Below, in pieces: positions 26,678 through 35,394 of a stretch of 64,000 nucleotides of DNA. The translations under genes and the position numbers were made by a program. Numbering within the stretch: position 1 is the first letter of the stretch; each line of letters opens with the position of its first letter. Under the pieces are notes generated by a model, which was not told where the DNA came from, made no database searches, and saw only the letters and a list, made by a program, of their open reading frames with translations. The stretch is from JAGVSR01 sp963778225 (GTDB taxonomy: Bacteria > Pseudomonadota > Alphaproteobacteria > Rhizobiales > Hyphomicrobiaceae): assembly GCA_963778225.1 (NCBI GenBank), contig CAVZTR010000012.1:1-64000 (forward strand). Reading direction: 5' to 3'.

Positions 26678-26710
26678 TTAACCTTCCTGTTAAATAACTT
26701 ATCCGTTAAA
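26677..26710 (-). promoter_or_regulatory. Candidate ArsR operator with GTTAAA repeats
   Basis: TTTAAC (26677-26682), a six-base spacer, and GTTAAA (26689-26694) form an inverted repeat touching the ArsR start codon. A further GTTAAA is at 26705-26710. The position over the promoter/start fits autoregulation by the adjacent ArsR protein. Binding is inferred, not shown. Confidence 0.45.
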
Positions 26711-26766
26711 TACGAGCGATGACGAAGCGCGTCAAGGCGGGAGCCCCAGCAAAGTTCTTTTGAAAG

Positions 26767-27825
26767 CTAGGCCGTGGCGTTGCGCACCAGCCAGAGGTGG
26801 CGGACGGCGATGGCGAGTACGATGGCGGCAAACCCCTGGTGCGCGATGCCGAGGCCGATCGGGACTGCGTGGAGGAGAGTGATGATGCCGAGCGTCATCT
26901 GCGCGAGCAGTCCGCACCCGAGCAGGATCGCCGACGTGCGGATGGTGTTGCCGACGCCGGAGCGCAGGATCGAAATGCAGTGCCAGACACCGAGCGCGAC
27001 GACGATGTACGCGAGGAGGCGGTGGTTGAACTGCACGGTGGTTGCGTTCTCGACGAAGTTCACGAGCCATGGGGACATCGCGAAGAGATCGTCTGGGATG
27101 ACTTGCCCATTCATGAGCGGCCAGGTGTTGTAGGCCAGGCCCGCCTTCAAGCCGGCGACGAACGCGCCGAGTGCGACCTGGGCATAGACGATCACCACAA
27201 TCAGGAGAGCAAGCGTAGCGGCGTTTGCAGGCAATCCCCCTGCGCGCACCTGAACGCGGTCATCATTCAGATCCATTGCAAGCCACACCAGCAGGCCGAG
27301 GATCAGGAATGCAACGGAGAGATGAAGGGCCAGGCGGTAGTGGCTGACGTCAACGCGCTCGACGAGGCCGGACGACACCATGTACCAGCCGATCGCGCCT
27401 TGCACGCCGCCCAGCGCAAGCACGCCGAGGTACTTTGGCAGCGCGCCCGGGCGGAGCATGCCGCGCCACGCGAAGAATGCGAGCGGGAGAGCGAATGCAA
27501 GGCCGATGATGCGCCCGAGGAAGCGATGGCCCCATTCCCACCAATAGATGAACTTGAACTCGTCGAGCGACATGCCCTTGTTGACGAGTTGATATTCTGG
27601 AATCTGGCGATACTTCTCGAGCGCTTCGAGCCAATGGGCCTCCGTGAGCGGCGGGATCGCGCCGAGAATGGGCTTCCATTCCGTGATCGAGAGGCCGCTG
27701 TCGGTGAGACGCGTGGCGCCACCGACCACGATCATGCACAGAACGAGAAACGCGACCAACAGAAGCCAGGCTTGAACTGCCCGGTCCGCATAGGTGTGCT
27801 CTGCTGTCATGGTCGCCTGCACCAT
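26767..27825 (-). CDS. ctaA: Heme A synthase (COX15/CtaA)
   Basis: A 352-residue membrane enzyme that oxidises the heme O methyl group to heme A for cytochrome c oxidase. It has eight helices in two four-helix bundles with conserved heme-ligand histidines in EWGHRFLGRI, YRLALHLSVAF, TVQFNHRLLAY and IGLGIAHQGFAA. The segment GATRLTDSGLSITEWKPI is the alphaproteobacterial/mitochondrial signature. I chose the ATG at 27825 because GGAAG precedes it by six bases; the frame extends to 27858. It is divergent from the DUF2842 gene. No cox structural genes are in the window. Confidence 0.93.
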   Translation of the reverse strand: MVQATMTAEHTYADRAVQAWLLLVAFLVLCMIVVGGATRLTDSGLSITEWKPILGAIPPLTEAHWLEALEKYRQIPEYQLVNKGMSLDEFKFIYWWEWGHRFLGRIIGLAFALPLAFFAWRGMLRPGALPKYLGVLALGGVQGAIGWYMVSSGLVERVDVSHYRLALHLSVAFLILGLLVWLAMDLNDDRVQVRAGGLPANAATLALLIVVIVYAQVALGAFVAGLKAGLAYNTWPLMNGQVIPDDLFAMSPWLVNFVENATTVQFNHRLLAYIVVALGVWHCISILRSGVGNTIRTSAILLGCGLLAQMTLGIITLLHAVPIGLGIAHQGFAAIVLAIAVRHLWLVRNATA

Positions 27826-27944
27826 TCTCACTTCCCCGGCTTGACTCCGCTTGAGCATCTGATAGCCGCTTCAGCCGGTGTCCGGCAATGCGATCCATCG
27901 CGGCATCACCGTCGTTCAATCTTTTCCTCCAGCCAGGACTGCGC

Positions 27945-28148
27945 ATGCCACCTCGTACTCGCAAGCTTGTCGGCGCCATCCTGCTGCTGATAGTGATCGC
28001 CATATACTCGCTGCTGGCCATGGCTGCCGCGATCATTTTGCAGGTCAACGAGGCGAACAAAACCGTGGAGTTGATCTACTACGTCACGGCGGGCCTGCTC
28101 TGGGTCTTACCGGCCGGATGGATCATCAAGTGGATGCAGAAGTCTTAG
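27945..28148 (+). CDS. DUF2842 small membrane protein
   Basis: A 67-residue protein starting MPPRTRKLVGAILLLIVIA with two membrane segments (about 7-30 and 43-60) and the conserved ending GLLWVLPAGWIIKWMQ. This matches DUF2842, an alphaproteobacterial family usually encoded next to COX15. Its function is unknown, but the conserved neighbourhood suggests a role near cytochrome oxidase assembly (inference). It is divergent from ctaA with a 119-base gap. Confidence 0.85.
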   Translation: MPPRTRKLVGAILLLIVIAIYSLLAMAAAIILQVNEANKTVELIYYVTAGLLWVLPAGWIIKWMQKS

Positions 28149-28158
28149 GGCCGATCGT

Positions 28159-29256
28159 TCAGGCCGCCGCGGGCGCACCCGTCAGGCGTTTGACGGCATC
28201 GCGCAAAGCGAAGGGCGCGCCGGACATGAGCACCTTTACAAAGCGCGTATCCTGATAGTCGCCGTTGAGCGATAGACGCGGCAGAGCCGTGAGGCGGTTC
28301 TTGTGGCGGGTGTGAATGAGGCCTTTGCGGGTCGTCACGGCGGTCTGCATGCCAGCCTCGGCGGCAAGGCGGAATTCTCGCTCGCCGGCTGCGGTGGGGT
28401 CTCCATAAGGGAAGCTGAAGTGGCGGCAGGGGCGGCCGAGTTGCCTCTCAAGCGCGGCGATGCTTTCCGATATCTCTGTCCGGGCGCGATCTTCCGGCAG
28501 CTTGGCAAGTGCATAGTGACTGTTTGTGTGCGCGCCGAACGTGACCAGCGGATCGGCCGCCATCTCGCGGATCTCATCCCACGTCATGAGAAGTCGGTCG
28601 GCCAGCGTGCGGCCATCGACCCCATGCTCGAGCGCCAGCGATGCGACGAGTGCGCGCGCCTCGTCCTCCTTCATCTGGCGCAGGCTCCAGTAGATCTCGT
28701 GAAAAGCATTCTCCTTTGCCTGCACCGTCGCGCATTCGAAACGACGGCGCGCTCCATTGAGCGTCACCTGGATGACGCTCGCCTTTCGGATGGTTTCCTC
28801 AAGCACCAGCCACCAGAGGTCCGCCTTGCCCGATGGAAAGTCCGCGGGGACAAAGATCGTGAACGGCAGATTGAGCTTGCGGAAGATCGGCAGGGCATAG
28901 TCGCGGTTATCGCGATAGCCGTCGTCAAACGTGAAGCAGGCGAACGGGCGTTGCGACGGGTCGACCGCCAAGCGGGCAGGCACATCGTCGAGAGAAATCA
29001 CGTCGAAGCCTGCTGACTGGACCTCGATGAGGACAGCTTCCAGGAATTCGGGGGTGATCTTGAGAATGCGGTTCGGTTCAAAAGCCTGGGGAGGATCGGG
29101 TTGGACGTGGTGGAGCGTGAAGATCACGCCGGCGCCTGCGGTGAGCGGCGCGAGCATCGCGTCGGCCCTTGCGTAGTGCATGGCCGACAACGCTGCTTTG
29201 ATCAGAGATGTCGTTTTGCGGCTCATCGTGATCGCGTCCGTTCCAAGCTGGTTCAT
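28159..29256 (-). CDS. Polysaccharide deacetylase (NodB domain) of the second EPS locus
   Basis: A 365-residue protein. The CE4 motifs are CFTFDDGYRDNRDYAL (metal and base Asp residues) and VTFGAHTNSHYALAKLP (metal His pair), then HFSFPYGDP for motif 3. An extended N-terminus of about 60 residues includes FTLHHVQPD, typical of exopolysaccharide-locus deacetylases. There is no obvious signal peptide. I use the ATG at 29256; one at 29226 is also possible. It is transcribed in the same direction as the co-polymerase gene that ends 117 bases upstream. A perfect CtrA-type site lies between them. Confidence 0.85.
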   Translation of the reverse strand: MNQLGTDAITMSRKTTSLIKAALSAMHYARADAMLAPLTAGAGVIFTLHHVQPDPPQAFEPNRILKITPEFLEAVLIEVQSAGFDVISLDDVPARLAVDPSQRPFACFTFDDGYRDNRDYALPIFRKLNLPFTIFVPADFPSGKADLWWLVLEETIRKASVIQVTLNGARRRFECATVQAKENAFHEIYWSLRQMKEDEARALVASLALEHGVDGRTLADRLLMTWDEIREMAADPLVTFGAHTNSHYALAKLPEDRARTEISESIAALERQLGRPCRHFSFPYGDPTAAGEREFRLAAEAGMQTAVTTRKGLIHTRHKNRLTALPRLSLNGDYQDTRFVKVLMSGAPFALRDAVKRLTGAPAAA

Positions 29257-29348
29257 CCTGCCCGGTGACGCAGCAGAACGGCCCGGGCGATGCAAACCCC
29301 ATGCTAGTCGGAACGAGACCACTGTCGCCCGGACGACGACGCCATGCA

Positions 29349-29364
29349 GTTAATGGACGGTTAA
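29349..29364 (-). promoter_or_regulatory. Candidate CtrA-binding site upstream of the deacetylase
   Basis: On the minus strand the sequence reads TTAA, seven bases (CCGTCCA), TTAAC, the full CtrA consensus of alphaproteobacteria. It lies about 93 bases upstream of the deacetylase start and just after the co-polymerase stop. Control of capsule or holdfast genes by CtrA is known in relatives. Confidence 0.5.
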
Positions 29365-29373
29365 TGGAGCTGT

Positions 29374-31668
29374 TCAGCTCGCTGCAGCGGCTGGCGTGCC
29401 GCGGCCTGTCCTGATGATCCGCTGGCCCGTCGCCGCGACCACCTGGCGGTCATAGCGGACAAGATCAATTTCGGCGACTTCGAAGCCGAGATAGCTGCCG
29501 GGCGGATCGCGGAGGACCGAACCGACACGGCCGGGATCGGCGACGAGGACGCCGCAATCAACTCGGCCTTCGATCACTTCGAAAAAGTTGCGGGCAGGTT
29601 CATTGCGCCCGGCGACAATCACCTGATCATACGCTTCGTCTAGCGCATCGAGAACGAGATTGAGACGATCGGGATCGAGCGCAAATGGATCGCCATTGTC
29701 GAACGCGCCTGCGCCGATAACATGCGCCTCGCTGCCCGGAATTCGACGGATGATCTGCTCGAAGGTCGCTCCGCCGTTCAAGAGTTCTGCAATGCCTGGA
29801 CCGGGTGGCAGCGACAGGGCGTGGGCAATGCCATCACCTTCCGGAGCCCAATCCAGGAGGATGACGCTCTGGCCAAGTTCGGTGAGAGCCTTCGCCAGTT
29901 CGATGGCGTGGCTGCTGATACCCATCATATTGGTTTCGCCCGCAACGAGCGTGCGGTAGCCACCGCCATCGGCTTGCGTGCACACGCGGCGCGCGAGCGC
30001 ACCGATGGTGCTGACGCGAACGATATCGTCGGTCGGTCGCGCCGGATCTTGTGACCCGGACGACGGCTCAGTGTTCGGTGCCGTGTCGCGGACGGAGTTG
30101 GCCGGCGCGGGCACCAATCCCGCTGGCTCTTCGAGCTCGTCGGCGACATCGATATGGCGGCGCGCAGGGGATCGCGGCATCGTCATATCGGTCGCGGGAG
30201 CAAGGCTCGGCTCGGCGCGCGTCGCCGGGCGGCCCTTTGCTGTCGACTTTGCGCCTAGTGCCGTTTCGGGCCGTGCGCCGGCAATCAGGGCGCGCGTGAT
30301 CGTGACGGCAAGCCCCAGCAATAAAGTGGCGAATGCGGCGAGCGCGGCGAACGGGCCTTTGCGCGGGAAGACCGGCACGCTTGCGGCACGAGCCCGGCTC
30401 ACGATCTTGGCTTCGATCGGCACGGCGCGGCTGTCGGCCTTGGCGCGGTTGGCTTCGAATTGGGATTGCAGCCGTTCGAGTTCGGCACGCTTTGACTGAG
30501 CTTCGGTTTGCAACTGGCGCAGTTTCACTTCGTCAGGGCCGGTATCGACCACTCGCGTCTTCACGCTGGCTATGTCCTTCTGCACTGCCTCCACCCGCAA
30601 GCCTGCGATCTTGGCTTCCTTCTCGAGGCTGTCCACGACTTTGGCGACTTCGGCGCTGATCTGCTTTTTCAAGCCTGCGAGATCTGCGTTGAGTTGCTGC
30701 ATGCGTGGATGCCCCGGAAGCAGCGATGCCGACAGTTCGGAGACCTGCCGTTCGAGGCGCACGCGCTGCTGCACAACCGCCTGGATCAGCGGCGAGCGCT
30801 GCACTTCGGGAATGGCGTCACCACTGCCCGACTTCATCATTTCCCGGGCAGCGCCCAGCCGTGACTCGACATCACCCTTCACCGACTGGGCGCGCGACAG
30901 TTCCGCTGTCAGCTCGGCCAGTTGCTGCTCGTTGAGGCTCGTGGACTGCTGGCCGCCTTTGAAGATATCGGCTTCCGCCCGGAACTTTTCGACTGCTGCC
31001 TCGGCCTCGGAGAGTTCAATCTTCAGCTTTTCGATTTTCGGCGCCAGCGCCTGTTGGACCTCGTCTGTTTCGAGGATGGACTGCTCGGCAAGCGTGCGGC
31101 GATAGGCTTCGGCGAGAGCGTTGGGAACTTCGGCGGCGAGATCGGGATCGTGTGACGTGAAGCGGATAGCGATCGCGCGACTTTCCTTCGGCGAATAGAT
31201 CTCGAGGCGATCATAGAAGCGGTTCAAGACGCGGTCCTGCTCGCTCTCGCCGGATCGCGGCGCTCCGATGCCAGCCAGACGCAGGATGCTATCGAACGTA
31301 TCGACCGGACCCAGGGCGGGATTGAACTCGGGACGTTCGGAGAGCTTGAGCGCGGCGGCGATGCTCGATCCCAATTCGGGCGAGCGGAGCGCGCGCACAT
31401 GCGTGTTCACGGCTTCCTTGTCCATGCGCACGGTCACGGAGTCCGAGCTTGCGCTGCCGTCCTTGCGCGGCGACTGAAACGGATCGACCATGCCTTTCGC
31501 CGAGACGACGAGCTCAGCTTCGGATTGGTAGCGCGGCGCCACAAGAGTGAGACCAACGAACGTCAGCGCACCGGCCAAGGCGGACAAGATAAGGAGCCGC
31601 GGCACGCGCTGCTTGATGGCGCCGATGACGGCGCTCAGTTCAATATTGTCGGGCGAGGCATTGGACAT
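29374..31668 (-). CDS. Exopolysaccharide co-polymerase (GumC/Wzz) with degenerate kinase-like C-terminus
   Basis: A 764-residue inner-membrane protein. A membrane segment at about 27-45 is followed by the Wzz domain with APRYQSEAELVVSAKGMVD and FTSHDPDLAAEVPNALAEAYR. Long coiled coils run to about residue 415 and a second TM sits near 445. The cytoplasmic C-terminal domain (about 560-760) resembles a BY-kinase or MinD fold: RTLVAGETNMMGISSHAIELAKAL then GQSVILLDW. The Walker A Gly-Lys-Ser/Thr is absent and there is no Tyr cluster, so it is probably not a kinase. It would set chain length and connect to the Wza-like exporter encoded divergently 178 bases away. Other loci use a separate kinase gene; none is seen here. 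Confidence 0.85.
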   Translation of the reverse strand: MSNASPDNIELSAVIGAIKQRVPRLLILSALAGALTFVGLTLVAPRYQSEAELVVSAKGMVDPFQSPRKDGSASSDSVTVRMDKEAVNTHVRALRSPELGSSIAAALKLSERPEFNPALGPVDTFDSILRLAGIGAPRSGESEQDRVLNRFYDRLEIYSPKESRAIAIRFTSHDPDLAAEVPNALAEAYRRTLAEQSILETDEVQQALAPKIEKLKIELSEAEAAVEKFRAEADIFKGGQQSTSLNEQQLAELTAELSRAQSVKGDVESRLGAAREMMKSGSGDAIPEVQRSPLIQAVVQQRVRLERQVSELSASLLPGHPRMQQLNADLAGLKKQISAEVAKVVDSLEKEAKIAGLRVEAVQKDIASVKTRVVDTGPDEVKLRQLQTEAQSKRAELERLQSQFEANRAKADSRAVPIEAKIVSRARAASVPVFPRKGPFAALAAFATLLLGLAVTITRALIAGARPETALGAKSTAKGRPATRAEPSLAPATDMTMPRSPARRHIDVADELEEPAGLVPAPANSVRDTAPNTEPSSGSQDPARPTDDIVRVSTIGALARRVCTQADGGGYRTLVAGETNMMGISSHAIELAKALTELGQSVILLDWAPEGDGIAHALSLPPGPGIAELLNGGATFEQIIRRIPGSEAHVIGAGAFDNGDPFALDPDRLNLVLDALDEAYDQVIVAGRNEPARNFFEVIEGRVDCGVLVADPGRVGSVLRDPPGSYLGFEVAEIDLVRYDRQVVAATGQRIIRTGRGTPAAAAS

Positions 31669-31846
31669 GAGGTGCTAAGACCGCAAATGATGACCGCCCG
31701 TAACCGGGACGATTTGGGATCGATTAAAGCGGTACAGCGGTAAGTAATCTCTTAATCGTGCCGGAAATAGACGGTCGGTGAGCGTTTGTTAACCTCGGCT
31801 GGATACACCCGATATCGTGTGTCGTCGTGTCAACGGACGTTTCCTC

Positions 31847-32548
31847 ATGTTTTCCTGCGTGAAATCCAATCTCTCCAGTTTGGTCTGGATTGCGACCGCG
31901 CTTCTTCTCTCAGGTTGCGCGAGTTCGTCCGATTTCACGGTGCCTATGCCGGATTTGAGCTCGATGGTGCCCGCTGATGCGCCCTCCCAGTCGACTGAGG
32001 TCGCTGCATGGGAAACAGTCGCCTACGGCGAACCCTCGGTGGTGCCGGCAGGATTTGGAGGGGGACCGCAGGCGGTTGCGGATGCCGACGGGCCCTACCT
32101 CCTCGACACGGGCGACAAGCTGCGCGTGTTCGTCTACGGCCAACCCAACCTTTCGCGCGGCTATACCGTCGATCATGAAGGTAGCATTACCGTTCCGCTG
32201 ATCGGCACCGTCAGGGCGCGGGGCCTGACCACGCGGGATCTGGAAGCCTCGATCACCGCACGGCTCGGTCGTGAATTCGTGCGCGACCCACAGGTCACCG
32301 TCGACATTCAGCAAAACCGACCCTTCTTCATTCACGGCGAGGTCAAGACCGCGGGGCAGTACCCTTATGTCTCAGGCATGACCGTGGAGACGGCCGTGGC
32401 CATTGCCGGCGGCTTGTCGGAGCGCGGCTCGACCCGGCAATTCCGCGTTACCCGCCGCACCAATGGGTTCGTGGAGCAGATCATCGCACCAGCCGACTAT
32501 GTCATTAAGCCGGGCGATACTGTTTTCGTGTACGAACGGTTTTTCTAA
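31847..32548 (+). CDS. Outer-membrane polysaccharide export lipoprotein (Wza/ExoF-like)
   Basis: A 233-residue protein with a lipobox LLLSGCAS near residue 30. The polysaccharide export domain begins YLLDTGDKLRVFVYGQPNLS and continues VDHEGSITVPLIGTVRARG. A SLBB domain follows (FFIHGEVKTAGQYPYVSGMT). It ends KPGDTVFVYERFF, with no C-terminal barrel helix, so the protein is of the short ExoF/GumB type rather than full-length Wza. It would form the periplasmic/outer-membrane exit for polymer. The ATG at 31847 is chosen over 31817 because it gives a normal signal peptide. It heads an operon with the glycosyltransferase and sugar transferase genes. Confidence 0.9.
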   Translation: MFSCVKSNLSSLVWIATALLLSGCASSSDFTVPMPDLSSMVPADAPSQSTEVAAWETVAYGEPSVVPAGFGGGPQAVADADGPYLLDTGDKLRVFVYGQPNLSRGYTVDHEGSITVPLIGTVRARGLTTRDLEASITARLGREFVRDPQVTVDIQQNRPFFIHGEVKTAGQYPYVSGMTVETAVAIAGGLSERGSTRQFRVTRRTNGFVEQIIAPADYVIKPGDTVFVYERFF

Positions 32549-32578
32549 TTTCTAAACCGTTCAACGACCGACCGTTCC

Positions 32579-33712
32579 GTGACCCAGCGCCTTCGTATTC
32601 TGCATTGCATGCGCGCGCCGGTTGGCGGCTTGTTCCGGCATGTACTGGATCTGGCTGGGGAGCAGGCAGATCAGGGACACGAGGTTGGTATCCTTGCGGA
32701 TGCCAATGCGTGTGATGCGCTGACGGACCGGCGCTTCGCCGCCATCAAACCCAAACTTGCGCTCGGCCTCGAACGCGTGCCCATGAGCCGCAAACCTGGT
32801 CTGGGCGATCTCAACGCTGCGCGGGCCGTAGCAGCCCATGCGGGCCGGATCGGGCTTGACGTACTGCACGGCCATGGCGCCAAGGGCGGTGCATATGCGC
32901 GGCTGGCCGGACGCATGGTCGGCGGCCGTAACGGTCATAAACTCAAGGTTTTCTACACGCCGCACGGCGGCACGCTGAATTTTCCAGCGGGATCGCTGGA
33001 GGGTTCGGTTTATCTGAGGCTTGAAAAGATCCTTGCGCGTTTGACCACCGGGATCGTGTTCGAGAGCGATTTCGCGCGGCGGACGTTCGCGGAAAAGGTC
33101 GGCCGGCTGCCGACGCCGGAGCGGGTGGTGCCGAACGGATTGCATCCGGTGGATTTCACACCACACGCGCCATTGGCTGACGCGGCCGACTTCGTCTTCA
33201 TCGGCGAGTTGCGGGATCTAAAGGGCGTCGCTGTTTTGCTGCGCGCGTTGCGGCGGCTGAACAACGAAAGGCCGACCAGCGCGGTCATCGTCGGGTCGGG
33301 TCCGCACGGCGCGCAATTCAAGGCTCTGGCGAGCGAGCTTCTTCTCGACAACGTGGTGCGTTTTGCCGGACCCATGCCGGCCGCAGCGGCCTTCGCGCTC
33401 GGGCGCGCGCTAGTGGTGCCATCTCTCAAAGAGAGCTTCCCTTATGTCGTGCTGGAAGGCGCGGCGGCGTGTTTGCCGCTTGCGGCTACCAACGTGGGCG
33501 GCATTCCGGAGATCGTGGCGGGGACGGATACGCTCCTCGTGTCAGCCGGGGACGACGCGGCGCTCGCAAACCTGATGCGTTTCATTTTGCACGAACCTGA
33601 CATGGCGCGCGAACGGGCTGCCCGGCTCAACGCGCATGTTAAAGCGACGTTTACCGTGAGCCGGATGACGGCTGATATCCTGAGTTTCTACGACGCAGCA
33701 TCTGCGCGTTAA
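32579..33712 (+). CDS. Glycosyltransferase family 4 of the second EPS locus
   Basis: A 377-residue GT-B enzyme starting at a GTG at 32579 (ILHCMRAPVGGLFRHVLDL, the glycine-rich acceptor loop). The donor domain has FVFIGELRDLKGVAVLLRAL, IVGSGPHGAQFKAL and the EX7E-type segment PSLKESFPYVVLEGAAACLP. The pattern HGHGAKGGAYARLAGR after the first strands is seen in EPS-locus GT4 proteins close to ExoF/WcaJ-type genes. The donor sugar is unknown. It is 30 bases after the export-lipoprotein stop and precedes the initiating sugar transferase. Confidence 0.87.
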   Translation: MTQRLRILHCMRAPVGGLFRHVLDLAGEQADQGHEVGILADANACDALTDRRFAAIKPKLALGLERVPMSRKPGLGDLNAARAVAAHAGRIGLDVLHGHGAKGGAYARLAGRMVGGRNGHKLKVFYTPHGGTLNFPAGSLEGSVYLRLEKILARLTTGIVFESDFARRTFAEKVGRLPTPERVVPNGLHPVDFTPHAPLADAADFVFIGELRDLKGVAVLLRALRRLNNERPTSAVIVGSGPHGAQFKALASELLLDNVVRFAGPMPAAAAFALGRALVVPSLKESFPYVVLEGAAACLPLAATNVGGIPEIVAGTDTLLVSAGDDAALANLMRFILHEPDMARERAARLNAHVKATFTVSRMTADILSFYDAASAR

Positions 33713-33826
33713 GACTTTGTTTACCGCTCCGACGCCGGCAGGTCTCGGAGTGGGAGCGCATTGCATGAGTGGCACGCGGGATGCGTGGGAAGCGGCAATC
33801 GCAGTGTCGCATCTCAGGTCCTCCTT

Positions 33827-35311
33827 ATGTCCGCAGCCGCCCTCATCGAAATCCCCCGCCTGCCGCCGCTGAGTGCCGGCTGGCTCTCCGACGAAGGTTC
33901 GCTTGTCTCCCGGCGCGTCGTGACCGGAGCGGTTCGGATCATGGATGGCGCAATCGTGGCGCTTGTCGGGCTTGCGATCGCGCTCGCATATGTGAGCGAG
34001 CCCATCATGACGCGCGATGCGAATTACGCGCTCCTCCTCGCCTTCTCGACCGCCGTGACGATCGGCGTCTTTCAGTTTCTGCGGCTGTACGATCCGGCCC
34101 GCCTTTCTTCTTTCATCGCACAGCTGCCGCGCGTGCTTCTGGGTTGGACCGTCACGCTCGCGATCATTGGCTCCAGCCTCGTGTTCATGAAGGCTGCGCA
34201 GGACTACTCCCGCGTATGGCTTGCGCTGTGGTACGTCGCTGGCGGCGTCGGCCTGGTGGCGGGCCGCGCGACGCTTAGCCATTTGGTGCGCGCATGGGCG
34301 AGAGAAGGTCGTCTCTATCGCCGCGCCGTCATCTATGGAGCGGGACCTGTTTCCGAAGAGGTCATCCGCCATCTTGAAAAAGATACCAGCGTCGACATTC
34401 GCATCTCAGGAATTTTCGACGACCGTGACGAAGAAGGACGTGCCCCGCGCGAGATCGCCGGATATCCACGGCTAGGTGGCCTAGCCGATCTGCTGGCGCT
34501 CGGACGCGATAGCCGCATCGATCTCGTCATCGTGGCGCTGCCGGTCTCGGCCGAACACCGCCTGTCGGAGATCGTGAAGAGACTTTCGATCCTGCCGGTG
34601 GACATCAAGCTGCCCGCGCGCGCGACGTCCATCCGCTTTTCACCCAAGACGTACAGTCACGTCGGTTCGGTCGCGATGATCGACCTCTACGACAAGCCGA
34701 TTGCCGATTGGGGTACCGTCTCGAAGTGGATCTTCGACAAGACGATCGCCGGGTTGGCGCTCATCCTCCTTGCGCCGGTGATGGCGGCGGTCGCGCTGGC
34801 GATCCGCCTGGATAGCCGCGGGCCGGTGCTGTTCAAGCAGAAGCGGTACGGCTTCAACAACGAGCTGATCGAGGTCTACAAGTTTCGCTCGATGTATGCC
34901 GATCGCTGCGACGCGGCAGCTACCAAACTTGTGACGAAAGATGATCCTCGCGTGACGCAAGTCGGCCGCTTCATTCGCAAGACGAGCCTTGATGAGTTGC
35001 CGCAGCTGTTCAATGTGCTCAAGGGCAACCTGTCACTCGTCGGGCCGCGCCCACATGCGGTATCCGCCAAGGCCGATGACCGGCTCTACGGCGAGGTCGT
35101 CGATGAATACTTTGCCCGGCACAAGGTGAAACCCGGCATCACGGGGTGGGCGCAGATCAACGGCTGGCGCGGCGAGACGGATACGACAGAAAAGATCCTG
35201 AAGCGGGTCGAGTACGATCTCTACTATATCGAGAACTGGTCGGTGCTTTTCGATCTCTACATTCTGCTCAAGACGCCGTCGTCTTTGCTAACGACTGACA
35301 ACGCCTATTGA
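33827..35311 (+). CDS. Undecaprenyl-phosphate sugar phosphotransferase (WcaJ/WbaP/ExoY-like)
   Basis: A 494-residue polyprenyl-phosphate hexose-1-phosphate transferase that starts polysaccharide repeat-unit synthesis. Four N-terminal helices (about 25-140) precede a CoA-binding-like Rossmann domain (AVIYGAGPVSEEVIRHL). A further hydrophobic hairpin leads to the catalytic bacterial sugar-transferase domain: YKFRSMYADRCD, DDPRVTQVGRFIRKTSLDEL, FNVLKGNLSLVGPRP and KPGITGWAQINGWRG. The order fits WcaJ-type glucose-1-phosphate transferases; specificity is inferred. The start at 33827 is preferred over 33761. A TTAA-N7-TTTAC sequence, one base off the CtrA consensus, lies upstream near 33711. Confidence 0.92.
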   Translation: MSAAALIEIPRLPPLSAGWLSDEGSLVSRRVVTGAVRIMDGAIVALVGLAIALAYVSEPIMTRDANYALLLAFSTAVTIGVFQFLRLYDPARLSSFIAQLPRVLLGWTVTLAIIGSSLVFMKAAQDYSRVWLALWYVAGGVGLVAGRATLSHLVRAWAREGRLYRRAVIYGAGPVSEEVIRHLEKDTSVDIRISGIFDDRDEEGRAPREIAGYPRLGGLADLLALGRDSRIDLVIVALPVSAEHRLSEIVKRLSILPVDIKLPARATSIRFSPKTYSHVGSVAMIDLYDKPIADWGTVSKWIFDKTIAGLALILLAPVMAAVALAIRLDSRGPVLFKQKRYGFNNELIEVYKFRSMYADRCDAAATKLVTKDDPRVTQVGRFIRKTSLDELPQLFNVLKGNLSLVGPRPHAVSAKADDRLYGEVVDEYFARHKVKPGITGWAQINGWRGETDTTEKILKRVEYDLYYIENWSVLFDLYILLKTPSSLLTTDNAY

Positions 35312-35394
35312 GATCGGTTCGTCCAGGACGCTTCCATCCGCGTTCGGCCTGCCATTTGCAATTTGCTCCAGGACACGGCTTGGAGCCTCTATTT

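Noticed and set aside
26797..27990. A 397-codon plus-strand frame opposite ctaA
   Set aside because: ctaA on the minus strand has all heme-ligand histidines; the shadow frame is highly charged and motif-free.
33711..33726. TTAA-GACTTTG-TTTAC as a third CtrA site
   Set aside because: It differs from the consensus in the second half, so it was noted only as weak support.
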